Below are positions 14,529 to 21,924 of a stretch of 27,306 nt of DNA, in pieces. The stretch covers positions 1 to 27,306 of the forward strand of contig JBJXED010000110.1 in NCBI GenBank assembly GCA_046155225.1. Direction: 5' to 3'. A program made the translations under genes and the position numbers. The notes under the pieces are model-generated. The model saw only the letters and a program-made list of their open reading frames with translations, was not told where the DNA came from and made no database searches. Within the stretch, counting starts at the first letter, position 1. Every line of letters begins with the position of its first letter. This DNA comes from JAKFVA01 sp046155225. Its GTDB lineage: Bacteria; Pseudomonadota; Gammaproteobacteria; Burkholderiales; Burkholderiaceae_C.

Positions 14529-16154
14529 ATGCTGAATCATTTGTCTGCCTACTACCCAGTGCGCTATACCGCCATGGGCCTGTGCGTGCTGGCGCTGCTG
14601 CTGTCTCTGTTCACGGTGGTGGGTTTTGGGGTGGGCTACCCGGTGCTGCTGCTGTCGGTACTGCTTTGCGCCGTCGGCCTGCACGACTTGCTGCAAACCC
14701 GACGCGCGGTGCTGCGCAATTACCCGGTGATCGGGCATTTGCGGTTTTTGTTTGAATTCATCCGGCCCGAGATTCGCCAGTACTTCATTGAAAGCGACAG
14801 CGAGGCCGCGCCCTTTTCGCGCGCTCAGCGTTCGCTGGTGTATGCCCGCGCCAAGAACGAGCCTGACAAGCGGCCTTTTGGCACGCACAAAGACGTCAAG
14901 GGCGATGGCTACGAGTGGATCAACCATTCCATGGCACCGGGCCAAGCCGACTCGCACGACTTTCGGGTCAGTATCGGCGGGCCGGATTGCAGCCAGCCGT
15001 ATTCGGCCAGCCTGTTCAACATCTCGGCAATGAGCTTTGGCTCGCTCAGCGCCAACGCCATCCTGGCGCTCAACGCGGGCGCCAAGCGGGGCGGGTTTGC
15101 GCACGACACGGGCGAGGGTTCGATCAGCCAATACCACCGCCAGCACGGCGGCGATCTGATCTGGGAAATCGGCTCAGGCTACTTTGGCTGCCGCCATGAG
15201 GACGGCCGTTTTCATGCCGAGCGCTTTGCCGCCAATGCGCAGGACCCGCAAGTCAAGATGATTGAGATCAAACTCAGCCAGGGTGCCAAGCCGGGCCACG
15301 GCGGCGTGCTGCCTGGCCCCAAGGTGACGCCCGAGATTGCCGCTGCGCGCGGCATCATGGTGGGACAAGACTGCCTGTCGCCGGCCACGCACAGCGCCTT
15401 TGCCACGCCGGTGGAATTGATGCAATTTGTGGCACAGCTGCGCCAGCTTTCAGGGGGCAAGCCGACCGGCTTCAAGCTGTGCATTGGCCACCCCTGGGAG
15501 TGGTTCGCGGTGGTCAAAGCCATGCAAAGCACCGGCATCACGCCAGACTTCATCGTCGTCGATGGGGCCGAAGGCGGCACCGGCGCCGCGCCGCTGGAGT
15601 TCACCGACCACGTCGGCGCGCCGTTGCAAGAGGGCTTGCTGCTAGTGCACAACACCTTGAAGGGGGTGAGTCTGCGCGCGCAAATCCGAATTGGCTGCGC
15701 CGGCAAAGTGGTTAGTGCCTTTGACATCGCACGCATGATGGCTTTCGGCGCGGACTGGTGCAATTCGGCACGCGGCTTCATGTTTGCGCTGGGCTGCATC
15801 CAGGCTCAGCACTGCCATACCGGACATTGCCCGACCGGGGTGACGACACAAGACCCGGTACGTCAGCAAGCGCTGGTGGTGGGCGACAAAACCAACCGGG
15901 TGTACAACTACCACCAGCAAACCCTGCACGCGCTCAAAGAGTTGACGCAGGCCGCCGGGCTGACCCACCCCAACCAGATCACGCAGAGCCATATCGTGCG
16001 CCGCATTGACCGCGCTGAGGTGCGGCTGCTCGCCAACATCCTTCCGCAAATGCCCGAGGGCGGCTTGCTGGATGCCGACATCAGCCGATTGCACAACGTG
16101 TTTCGCCATTACTGGCACAAGGCGGGGCCGGAGAGCTTTGCGCTCAAGGCTTGA
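14529..16154 (+). CDS. Membrane-anchored FMN-binding glutamate-synthase-like protein
   Basis: A 541-residue protein. Two hydrophobic helices lie at about residues 14-55 (MGLCVLALLLSLFTVVGFGV and GYPVLLLSVLLCAVGL), followed by the FMN-binding TIM barrel of the glutamate synthase large subunit. Visible barrel motifs are SFGSLSANAI, GEGSISQYH, KPGHGGVLPG, VDGAEGGTGAAP and RIGCAGKV. Cysteines 423, 429 and 434 have the C-x5-C-x4-C spacing of the GltB [3Fe-4S] cluster. The glutaminase domain and the C-terminal beta-helix of GltB are absent and no gltD lies nearby. It is therefore not a complete glutamate synthase, and its substrate and electron partner are unknown. It follows the dehalogenase gene by 19 bases. 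Its last 11 bases overlap the convergent PIN gene. Confidence 0.88.
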   Translation: MLNHLSAYYPVRYTAMGLCVLALLLSLFTVVGFGVGYPVLLLSVLLCAVGLHDLLQTRRAVLRNYPVIGHLRFLFEFIRPEIRQYFIESDSEAAPFSRAQRSLVYARAKNEPDKRPFGTHKDVKGDGYEWINHSMAPGQADSHDFRVSIGGPDCSQPYSASLFNISAMSFGSLSANAILALNAGAKRGGFAHDTGEGSISQYHRQHGGDLIWEIGSGYFGCRHEDGRFHAERFAANAQDPQVKMIEIKLSQGAKPGHGGVLPGPKVTPEIAAARGIMVGQDCLSPATHSAFATPVELMQFVAQLRQLSGGKPTGFKLCIGHPWEWFAVVKAMQSTGITPDFIVVDGAEGGTGAAPLEFTDHVGAPLQEGLLLVHNTLKGVSLRAQIRIGCAGKVVSAFDIARMMAFGADWCNSARGFMFALGCIQAQHCHTGHCPTGVTTQDPVRQQALVVGDKTNRVYNYHQQTLHALKELTQAAGLTHPNQITQSHIVRRIDRAEVRLLANILPQMPEGGLLDADISRLHNVFRHYWHKAGPESFALKA

Positions 16155-16566
16155 CGCCCGCGCCCACCCACACCGCCTGCACCACCACGCCTGCAGCCGC
16201 CAGCAGCCGGGCCATGCAGCGCACGGCCTTGTCTTTGGAGAGGAGCACGCATGACTGCCCCCATGCCAGGTCGATGAATTTCTGGTCATCTGGGTCTTTG
16301 CAAGTCACCGGGGCTTTGACCGCCGCAGGCTGCACGCAAACGAATGCGTCAAAAGCCCCCATCACCTGCTGCGCAGTGAGGCAATGGAAGGTCAACCGCG
16401 GCGCTATGTGGCGGTACGCCAAGACGCGCTCCAATTCATCGCGCATCGCTGCGGTGGCCAGCCATTGCAACGCGCCCTGCGCCAACGCCAGCCGCAAGGG
16501 CTGCGCTGCGGGGTCCTGGAAAACCAGCAAGTCCAGCACGATGTTGGTGTCGATCACGACCGGCAA
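16144..16566 (-). CDS. PIN-domain protein, putative toxin without a partner
   Basis: A 140-residue PIN-domain protein of the type named putative toxin-antitoxin toxin component. Such proteins are Mg2+-dependent ribonucleases. Acidic residues expected for the active site are present in VIDTNIVLDLL (Asp6), MRDELERVL and CKDPDDQKFIDLAW. The start is a TTG at 16566, preceded at six-base spacing by AGGGG that overlaps the stop of the RNA methyltransferase gene. No small antitoxin gene is found on either side, so it is an orphan. It probably shares the methyltransferase transcript and overlaps the convergent glutamate-synthase-like gene by 11 bases. Confidence 0.82.
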   Translation of the reverse strand: MPVVIDTNIVLDLLVFQDPAAQPLRLALAQGALQWLATAAMRDELERVLAYRHIAPRLTFHCLTAQQVMGAFDAFVCVQPAAVKAPVTCKDPDDQKFIDLAWGQSCVLLSKDKAVRCMARLLAAAGVVVQAVWVGAGVKP

Positions 16567-16575
16567 AGCCTGCCC

Positions 16576-17850
16576 CTAATCAAGCGCTTGCGCCGGCGGC
16601 ACTGCTGGCCCAGCCGATTTGGCCCGCGCCGAGCCCTGCACCAAATCAAAGCGGAAAATACGGCACTCGATCGGCCCGTTCCACATCGGCACGCGGCGTG
16701 ACTCTTTAAGACGCATACGACCGGGCAGCTTCAAATCGGGGCTGAGAAGCCAGGCGGTCCAGCCGGGGTAGTGCTTTTTCCAGTGACTGGCCAATTGCTT
16801 GAAAAAGTCGCCGCCATCGTCAGCCTGGGCCATCTCGCGGCCCGCCGCAGCAGCTGGCGCGGCGCGGTCTTCGCGCGCAATGCCAGCGACATCGATGCGC
16901 TCGCCATACGGCGGATTCAGTAGCATGAGGCCCGCCGCGCCGACCTGCAATTCGCACGGCGGCATGCGCTGCAACGCATCACCACCGCGAAACTGGACCA
17001 GGTCTTGCACTCCCGCCCGCTGGGCATTGCGTTCGGCGAAATCGACCATTCTGAACGACACATCACTGCCAAATATGTCTCCAGCCCAAGTATTTTCTGC
17101 CGCTATAGCTTCTGATTTAATAGCATTCCAAATCGGTAAAGCAAACGGCAACAGCTTTTCAAAACCGAAGTGCCGGGCCAACCCCGGTGCCCTGTTGCGC
17201 GCCATTTGCGCCGCCTCGATCGCTATCGTGCCCGAACCGCAGCAGGGGTCATAAAGGGGCGTCCCCGCCCCTGCCAAAGCGGGCCAGTCGGCGGCGTGCA
17301 ACATGGCGGCGGCCAACGTTTCCTTGAGCGGCGCGTCGCCCTTGTCCTCGCGCCAGCCGCGCTTGAACAGCGGTTCGCCCGAGGTGTCGATGTACAACGT
17401 GACGGTGTCGGTGGTCAGGTGCACATAGATGCGCACATCCGGCCAGGTGGTTTCGACATCAGGACGCACCCCCGCCTTCTGGCGAAAGCGGTCCGCGACC
17501 GCGTCTTTGACGCGCAAAGTGGCAAAGTTCAAGCTGGTCAAAGGGCTGTGCTGCGCCGTGATTTCAACCTTGAAATGCTGGCGCGGCGTAAACCACGCCT
17601 CCCAGGCCACCGCGCTGGCGGCCTCGTACAAGTCTTGCTCACTGCGGTAGGGGCGGTGCTGCAACTCGACCAACACGCGCTGACACAGGCGGCTGTACAA
17701 GTTGATGCGCAGCACCTCGCGCCACGGTGCTTGCAACTGCACGCCGCCGCGCAAGGCAGTGCATTCCAAACCCGTGATTTCGTTGATCTCGCTTTGCAAG
17801 TAGTGCTCAACGCCTGCCGCGCAAGGCAGGAACAAACGCAGGTCATTCAT
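16576..17850 (-). CDS. THUMP-domain RNA guanine N2-methyltransferase (RlmL type), carrying an in-frame repeat
   Basis: A 424-residue SAM-dependent RNA methyltransferase of the RlmL/UPF0020 type, which in E. coli modifies G2445 of 23S rRNA. An N-terminal ferredoxin-like and THUMP part (CAAGVEHYLQSEI to YIDTSGEPLFKRGWR) precedes a Rossmann methyltransferase with motif I PLYDPCCGSGTIAIEAA and the catalytic LLNPPYGERI. It lacks the RlmK domain of the E. coli fusion. Residues about 243-260, after LPFALPIWN, are encoded by a dispersed repeat (A-I-K-S-E-A-I-A-A-E-N-T-W-A-G-D), where relatives run directly on to SDVSFRMVDFAERNA. A second Ala-rich loop lies after the NPPY motif. It is 42 bases from rpoN and upstream of the PIN gene. 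The exact rRNA target is inferred. Confidence 0.88.
   Translation of the reverse strand: MNDLRLFLPCAAGVEHYLQSEINEITGLECTALRGGVQLQAPWREVLRINLYSRLCQRVLVELQHRPYRSEQDLYEAASAVAWEAWFTPRQHFKVEITAQHSPLTSLNFATLRVKDAVADRFRQKAGVRPDVETTWPDVRIYVHLTTDTVTLYIDTSGEPLFKRGWREDKGDAPLKETLAAAMLHAADWPALAGAGTPLYDPCCGSGTIAIEAAQMARNRAPGLARHFGFEKLLPFALPIWNAIKSEAIAAENTWAGDIFGSDVSFRMVDFAERNAQRAGVQDLVQFRGGDALQRMPPCELQVGAAGLMLLNPPYGERIDVAGIAREDRAAPAAAAGREMAQADDGGDFFKQLASHWKKHYPGWTAWLLSPDLKLPGRMRLKESRRVPMWNGPIECRIFRFDLVQGSARAKSAGPAVPPAQALD
17071..17124 (-). repeat. Dispersed short repeat, copy inside the rlmL-type gene
   Basis: On the minus strand the segment starts GCTATTAAATC and continues AGCTATAGCGGCA and ACTTGGGCTGGAG. 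It aligns without gaps to the thiL copy (29 of 45 bases) and the trpG/trpD copy (31 of 45), with the same orientation and same frame as in thiL. It is AT-rich in a GC-rich gene. Confidence 0.78.
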
Positions 17851-17892
17851 GGCATGGGCGGCTTAGGGTAGCCATGCGGTCTGGTGCCTTGG

Positions 17893-19479
17893 TCAAAGTG
17901 CTTTCCTTAAATGGGTGGGTGCAATGCGCAAGGCTTCGCGGTACTTGGCTACCGTGCGGCGCGCGCATTCAATGCCTTGTTCTTTCAGCATTTCCGAAAG
18001 CTGGTGGTCTGACAACGGTTTCTTCGCGTTCTCGCAGGAGACAAACTGCTTGATCAGCGCGCGCACTGCCGTGCTCGATGCGTTGCCGCCGGTTTGGGTG
18101 CCCAAACCTGAACCAAAAAAATACTTCAACTCGAACGTGCCGTATGGCGTGGCCATGTATTTGGCGGTGGTGACCCGGCTTATGGTGGATTCGTGCAACC
18201 CCAACTCGTCGGCAATTTCGCGCAACACCAGCGGACGCATGGCCAACTCGCCGTGGATGAAAAAGTTTTTTTGCCGCTCCACTATTGCGTTCGACACCCG
18301 CAAGATGGTGTCGAAGCGCTGTTGGATATTTTTGATGAACCAGCGCGCTTCTTGCAGGCGCTGCTGCAGCGCTTGGCTGCTGGCGCCTTTGTGTTGGCGC
18401 AGGGCGTTGGCGTAGATGTCTTGAACTTTCAGGCGCGGCATGACCTCGGCGTTGAGCACCACCTGTAGCCGCAGTTGCGCGCCACGGCCCAGCACCTTGA
18501 CCAGCACATCGGGCACGACCACATTGCGCTCAACTTGGGCAAATTGGCGGCCTGGCTTGGGCTCAAGCCGGCCGATCAGCGCGATCGCTGCGCGGATTTG
18601 CACCTCACTCTCTGCGCAGGCCAGAGCCAGCCGCTTGATGTCGCGCCGTGCCAGCAGGTCGATCGGCTGGCTGCAAATGCGCAGCGCGGCGCGCACACCC
18701 TCGGCATCTTCGCCATAACCGGGCACGGCCAGCGCCTGCAAATGCCGCAATTGCAGGCGCAGGCATTCGGCCAAATCGCGCGCGCCAACGCCAACGGGCT
18801 CCAGTGAATGCAGCAATGACAAGGCCATCCTGAAATGGTGCAACAGCGGCTCGATTTGCGCGGTGTCGCCGCCTGCCAGCCCTTGTGCCAGCGATTCGAG
18901 CGAGTCTTCAAGGTAGCCGTCGTCACTCAGCGATTCGATCAAATAGCGCAGCGCCGCCTGGTCTTCCGGGCTGAGGCGCAGTGACAACGCCTGGCGGTGC
19001 AGGTGGCTTTGCAGCGACTCCTGTTGCCGCGCCAGTTCGGTCGCGTCGGTTTCATCGGTTTGAATATTGTTTTTGCGCGCGGCAGCCTCACCGCCCCACT
19101 CCCCGTCGTCGGGCCTCAGCTCAGTCGTGCCGTCGCCGTCCCAATTGAGCTCGTCGGGCGCGCCGTCTGTACTGGCAGCGGGGCTGTCGGCATCGGCGCT
19201 GGCGTGCGACTCGGCCACTGTCTGCGATGTCGGCAACGGTGCAGGCGGGTTATCGGCCTCCCATTCTGGATCGGCCGCGGGCACGTCGGCCTGCGCCAAA
19301 CCAAATTCCTCTCGCGCAGCTTCTTCGCTGCTACGCTCCAGAAACGGGTTGTCATCGAGCATTTGGTCAACTTCCTGGCTCAGCTCCAGGGTCGAGAGTT
19401 GCAGCAGGCGGATCGACTGCTGGAGCTGTGGCGTCAGCGCCAAATGCTGTGATACGCGAAGTGAAAGGCCCTGTTTCAT
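17893..19479 (-). CDS. rpoN: RNA polymerase sigma-54 factor
   Basis: RpoN directs RNA polymerase to -24/-12 promoters that need an enhancer-binding activator. The 528-residue protein has the glutamine-rich region I MKQGLSLRVSQHLALTPQLQ and an acidic, low-complexity region II (about residues 50-140). Its core-binding region contains LEPVGVGARDLAECL, then a helix-turn-helix part (LREIADELGLHESTISRVT) and the RpoN box ARRTVAKYRE near the C-terminus. The frame continues eight codons upstream, but the ATG at 19479 is chosen because the family begins MKQ. It follows lptB, as in most proteobacteria, but a GC-rich repeat of about 100 bases separates them. The expected hibernation factor gene hpf is not next; an RNA methyltransferase is. 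Confidence 0.97.
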   Translation of the reverse strand: MKQGLSLRVSQHLALTPQLQQSIRLLQLSTLELSQEVDQMLDDNPFLERSSEEAAREEFGLAQADVPAADPEWEADNPPAPLPTSQTVAESHASADADSPAASTDGAPDELNWDGDGTTELRPDDGEWGGEAAARKNNIQTDETDATELARQQESLQSHLHRQALSLRLSPEDQAALRYLIESLSDDGYLEDSLESLAQGLAGGDTAQIEPLLHHFRMALSLLHSLEPVGVGARDLAECLRLQLRHLQALAVPGYGEDAEGVRAALRICSQPIDLLARRDIKRLALACAESEVQIRAAIALIGRLEPKPGRQFAQVERNVVVPDVLVKVLGRGAQLRLQVVLNAEVMPRLKVQDIYANALRQHKGASSQALQQRLQEARWFIKNIQQRFDTILRVSNAIVERQKNFFIHGELAMRPLVLREIADELGLHESTISRVTTAKYMATPYGTFELKYFFGSGLGTQTGGNASSTAVRALIKQFVSCENAKKPLSDHQLSEMLKEQGIECARRTVAKYREALRIAPTHLRKAL

Positions 19480-19504
19480 AACGTGATGAAGCACGCAAGC
19501 CACA

Positions 19505-19590
19505 TGCCGCAGCGCCGGGCCGCCCCGAGCAAGGCAGCACCCCCCTCGGGGGGCAGTGAGTTACGCGAAGCGAACGACTGTGGGGGCAAC
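19505..19590 (-). repeat. GC-rich dispersed hairpin repeat between lptB and rpoN
   Basis: The segment contains GGCCGCCCCGAGCAAGGCAG, then CCCCCC-TC-GGGGGG (19540-19553), a near-perfect hairpin, and later GTTACGCGAAGCGAACGACTG before GGGGGC. From memory, sequences of this type are scattered between genes of comamonad genomes. Only one copy is in the window. It lies within the presumed lptB-rpoN transcript and could act as an RNA stabiliser or partial terminator. Confidence 0.65.
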
Positions 19591-19595
19591 ATAAC

Positions 19596-20417
19596 TCACA
19601 TGCGAAAGTGCTCACCCAGGTAGACGCGCCGCACCTCAGCGTTATCCACGATCTCGGTCGGAGTCCCCCTGGCCAGTACTCGGCCATCACTGATGATGAA
19701 AGCGTGGTCGCAAATGCCCAGGGTTTCGCGCACATTGTGGTCGGTGATCAACACCCCGATACCTTGTGCTTTGAGAAAGCTGATGATCCGTTGAATTTCA
19801 ATCACGGCAATGGGGTCGATGCCAGCGAAAGGCTCGTCGAGCAAGATGAAACGCGGCTGCGTCGCCAGCGCCCGGGCAATTTCGACCCGGCGACGCTCGC
19901 CACCGGACAAAGCCAGCGCGGGCGAGTCCCGCAGGTGTTCGATACGCAACTCTTGCAGCAACGCGTCCAGACGCTTTTGCATCTCGGCCTTGGCCAAGGG
20001 CTTGCGCGTGATCGGGTCTTGCTGCAACTCCAGCACCGCACGCACGTTGTCTTGCACACTGAGTTTGCGAAAAATCGATGCTTCTTGCGGCAAATAGCTC
20101 AACCCCATGCGCGCCCTGCGGTGCATCGGCATGCCCTCAATGGCCTGGCCGTCAATGCAGATGCCCCCCATGTCGGCCCGCACCAAACCCACAATCATAT
20201 AAAAAGAGGTTGTTTTGCCTGCACCATTAGGGCCGAGCAGGCCAACGACTTCGCCTTTGTTGACCGACAAGGACACGTCCTTGACGACCATCCGGCTGCC
20301 GAAGGATTTTTGCAGTTGCGTCGCTTCCAAACGGCTTCCGTCAGGGGCTTCGACGCGCGCTGGGGGCAACACAGGCGAGCGTTGGGAACCCTCTGCGTCA
20401 ACGCGCTGGTGGATCAA
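19596..20417 (-). CDS. lptB: Lipopolysaccharide export ATPase
   Basis: LptB is the cytosolic ATPase of the LptB2FGC transporter that extracts LPS from the inner membrane. The 273-residue protein shows Walker A GPNGAGKTT, the Q-loop YLPQEASIF typical of LptB, signature LSGGERRR, Walker B FILLDEPFAGIDP and switch histidine in ITDHNVRE. The start is a TTG at 20417, supported by GGGAG six bases upstream and a TTGA overlap with the lptA stop. The first 27 residues (MIHQRVDAEGSQRSP onward) extend beyond the usual LptB start, so initiation could be further in. It is co-transcribed with lptA. Confidence 0.96.
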   Translation of the reverse strand: MIHQRVDAEGSQRSPVLPPARVEAPDGSRLEATQLQKSFGSRMVVKDVSLSVNKGEVVGLLGPNGAGKTTSFYMIVGLVRADMGGICIDGQAIEGMPMHRRARMGLSYLPQEASIFRKLSVQDNVRAVLELQQDPITRKPLAKAEMQKRLDALLQELRIEHLRDSPALALSGGERRRVEIARALATQPRFILLDEPFAGIDPIAVIEIQRIISFLKAQGIGVLITDHNVRETLGICDHAFIISDGRVLARGTPTEIVDNAEVRRVYLGEHFRM

Positions 20418-21085
20418 TTTTTACTCCCGGACAAGCCGGGGCTGCTGCGCAATTGGGCTGGAGTGGACGCTGCAGGTTCAGGCAGCGGCTCACTGGCTGA
20501 AGGTTTGGGTGTCAAAATGGCACGAACCCGGCCATTGGCAACTGGCGCACCCGAAGGCGTGACAGTGCCCGCAGCAAAAGGTGTGTTAACAGGTGACCCG
20601 CCATCAACAGAAAAAACCTCGGTAGCATTGTCGTAAACGATCAGGCTGCCGGTAATTTCATCGTTCAGGGTGGCACCGCGGTAGCGACGCAATTCGGCCC
20701 GCTTGGTGAACTTGACGCGGTCTCCTTTGCCGTCGTATTCAATCGTTTCGGCCTCGCCTTCGGTAAATTCGTCTAATCCTTCGCGTTTTTGCCGGAAAAA
20801 AGCCCGCTTGCCAGGTTCGGCGGTGATCAATCCGTATTGGGAGCCATCAGGATCCTGGCGAATGTCAATGCGGGCACCGCGCATCACGATGGTGCCCTTG
20901 GTCAGCACCACACGACCAGCGAAAACACTGGTCTGCTTGCTGTCGTCATAGCGCAAGGTGTCCGACTCGATGTTCATCGGCTTCAGGCGGTCGGCCTTTT
21001 CAGCCCACGCGGTAGTGCAAGCCAGCGCCGCAATCATGCCCAAGAGGGCGATGCGAAGTTTCAGCGTCAGGACAGGTTCAGGCAT
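20414..21085 (-). CDS. lptA: Lipopolysaccharide transport periplasmic protein
   Basis: LptA forms the periplasmic bridge that carries LPS from LptC to LptD. The protein has a signal peptide (LKLRIALLGMIAALACTTAWA) and the OstA-type beta-jellyroll pattern IESDTLRYDDSKQTSVFAGRVVLTKGTIVMRGARI, EGEAETIEYDGKGDRVKFTKRAELRR, and a C-terminal Pro/Ala/Ser-rich tail. I chose the ATG at 21085 (223 residues) because the signal peptide begins there; an ATG at 21121 is possible, while the one at 21142 lies too close to the candidate promoter. Normally lptC precedes lptA. Here the upstream gene is dsbA, so lptC must be elsewhere. Confidence 0.93.
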   Translation of the reverse strand: MPEPVLTLKLRIALLGMIAALACTTAWAEKADRLKPMNIESDTLRYDDSKQTSVFAGRVVLTKGTIVMRGARIDIRQDPDGSQYGLITAEPGKRAFFRQKREGLDEFTEGEAETIEYDGKGDRVKFTKRAELRRYRGATLNDEITGSLIVYDNATEVFSVDGGSPVNTPFAAGTVTPSGAPVANGRVRAILTPKPSASEPLPEPAASTPAQLRSSPGLSGSKN

Positions 21086-21143
21086 GATGGAGAAGGAATG
21101 AAGCCAGTCAAGACAGGGCATGATTCTTGCTGCTGGCCACATT

Positions 21144-21149
21144 ATTGTA
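21144..21149 (-). promoter_or_regulatory. Candidate -10 element for lptA-lptB-rpoN
   Basis: TACAAT on the minus strand lies about 58 bases upstream of the chosen lptA start, in the gap after dsbA. The -35 region is weak (CTGGCG at 18-base spacing). It is the only good -10 match in the gap. Transcription from here would start near 21137. Confidence 0.35.
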
Positions 21150-21231
21150 GTGCGCCCCTAGGGTTTGCGCCAGTCCTTACACAAGGTCCAAAGGTGGGAT
21201 TACGGTGGAGTGGGCAGCCAAGGCCCGCCCT

Positions 21232-21873
21232 TCAGACCGGTTTTTTTCGCACTTCGGCGATTAAATAATCCGTCACCGCCAAAGCTTTGTCCATGTTTTG
21301 CGCTAATTGGCCGTCTGTGTAGAAACGTCCCGCGATGCCCATGGCCGGAACACCGCTAACTTTGTAGGCATCCTGGAGTTGTTTGGCCTTGGAGGCTTTG
21401 GCATTGACGCCAAAAGAGTTGTAGATTTCGCTGAATTTCGCCTTGTCGACACCTTGTTTTTGCATCCAAGCCAAAATCAATTCTTCTTTGTTGAGCTGAA
21501 TTTTTTCCACATGGATGGCATAGAACACCTTGCGGTGCAACTCGTCCACCTTGCCCATGGCCTCCAGCGTAAAGAATAAGCGCTGCTCGGGCACAAAAGT
21601 GTCGCGAAAGGCGACGGGTGCGCGGCGGACCACAACGTCTTTGGGTGCCGCCTTGATCCAGTTCTCCAGCTTGGGCTCAAACGCGTTGCAATGCGGGCAG
21701 CTATACCAAAAGAACTCGACCACTTCAATCTTGCCGGCCGGTGCCTCCACCGGCGCGCGGCGCTCGAGCGCCATGTAGTCCGTGCCTTCGTCGGGCCTTT
21801 TGGGCTGCGCCCAGGCTGGGCCAAAACCCATCGATGCGGTCAGTGCAGCCGCTGAAAAATCACGCCGTTTCAT
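21232..21873 (-). CDS. dsbA: Thiol:disulfide interchange protein DsbA
   Basis: DsbA introduces disulfide bonds into exported proteins in the periplasm. The 213-residue protein has a signal peptide that begins MKRRDFSAAALTASMG and probably ends after AWA (residue 22). The thioredoxin-like fold has the active site FFWYSCPHCNAFEP, with CPHC at residues 59-62, and the cis-proline loop SGVPAMGI. The start at 21873 is supported by AGGAG seven bases upstream; the ATG two codons earlier is too close to that site. The twin arginine at residues 3-4 followed by Asp-Phe resembles a Tat signal. It follows the SPOR gene, as in many betaproteobacteria. Confidence 0.95.
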   Translation of the reverse strand: MKRRDFSAAALTASMGFGPAWAQPKRPDEGTDYMALERRAPVEAPAGKIEVVEFFWYSCPHCNAFEPKLENWIKAAPKDVVVRRAPVAFRDTFVPEQRLFFTLEAMGKVDELHRKVFYAIHVEKIQLNKEELILAWMQKQGVDKAKFSEIYNSFGVNAKASKAKQLQDAYKVSGVPAMGIAGRFYTDGQLAQNMDKALAVTDYLIAEVRKKPV

Positions 21874-21924
21874 ATCCATACTCCTGATCAAAAATAGCAA
21901 AACTGCTCCGCCATTGAAGGCCTG

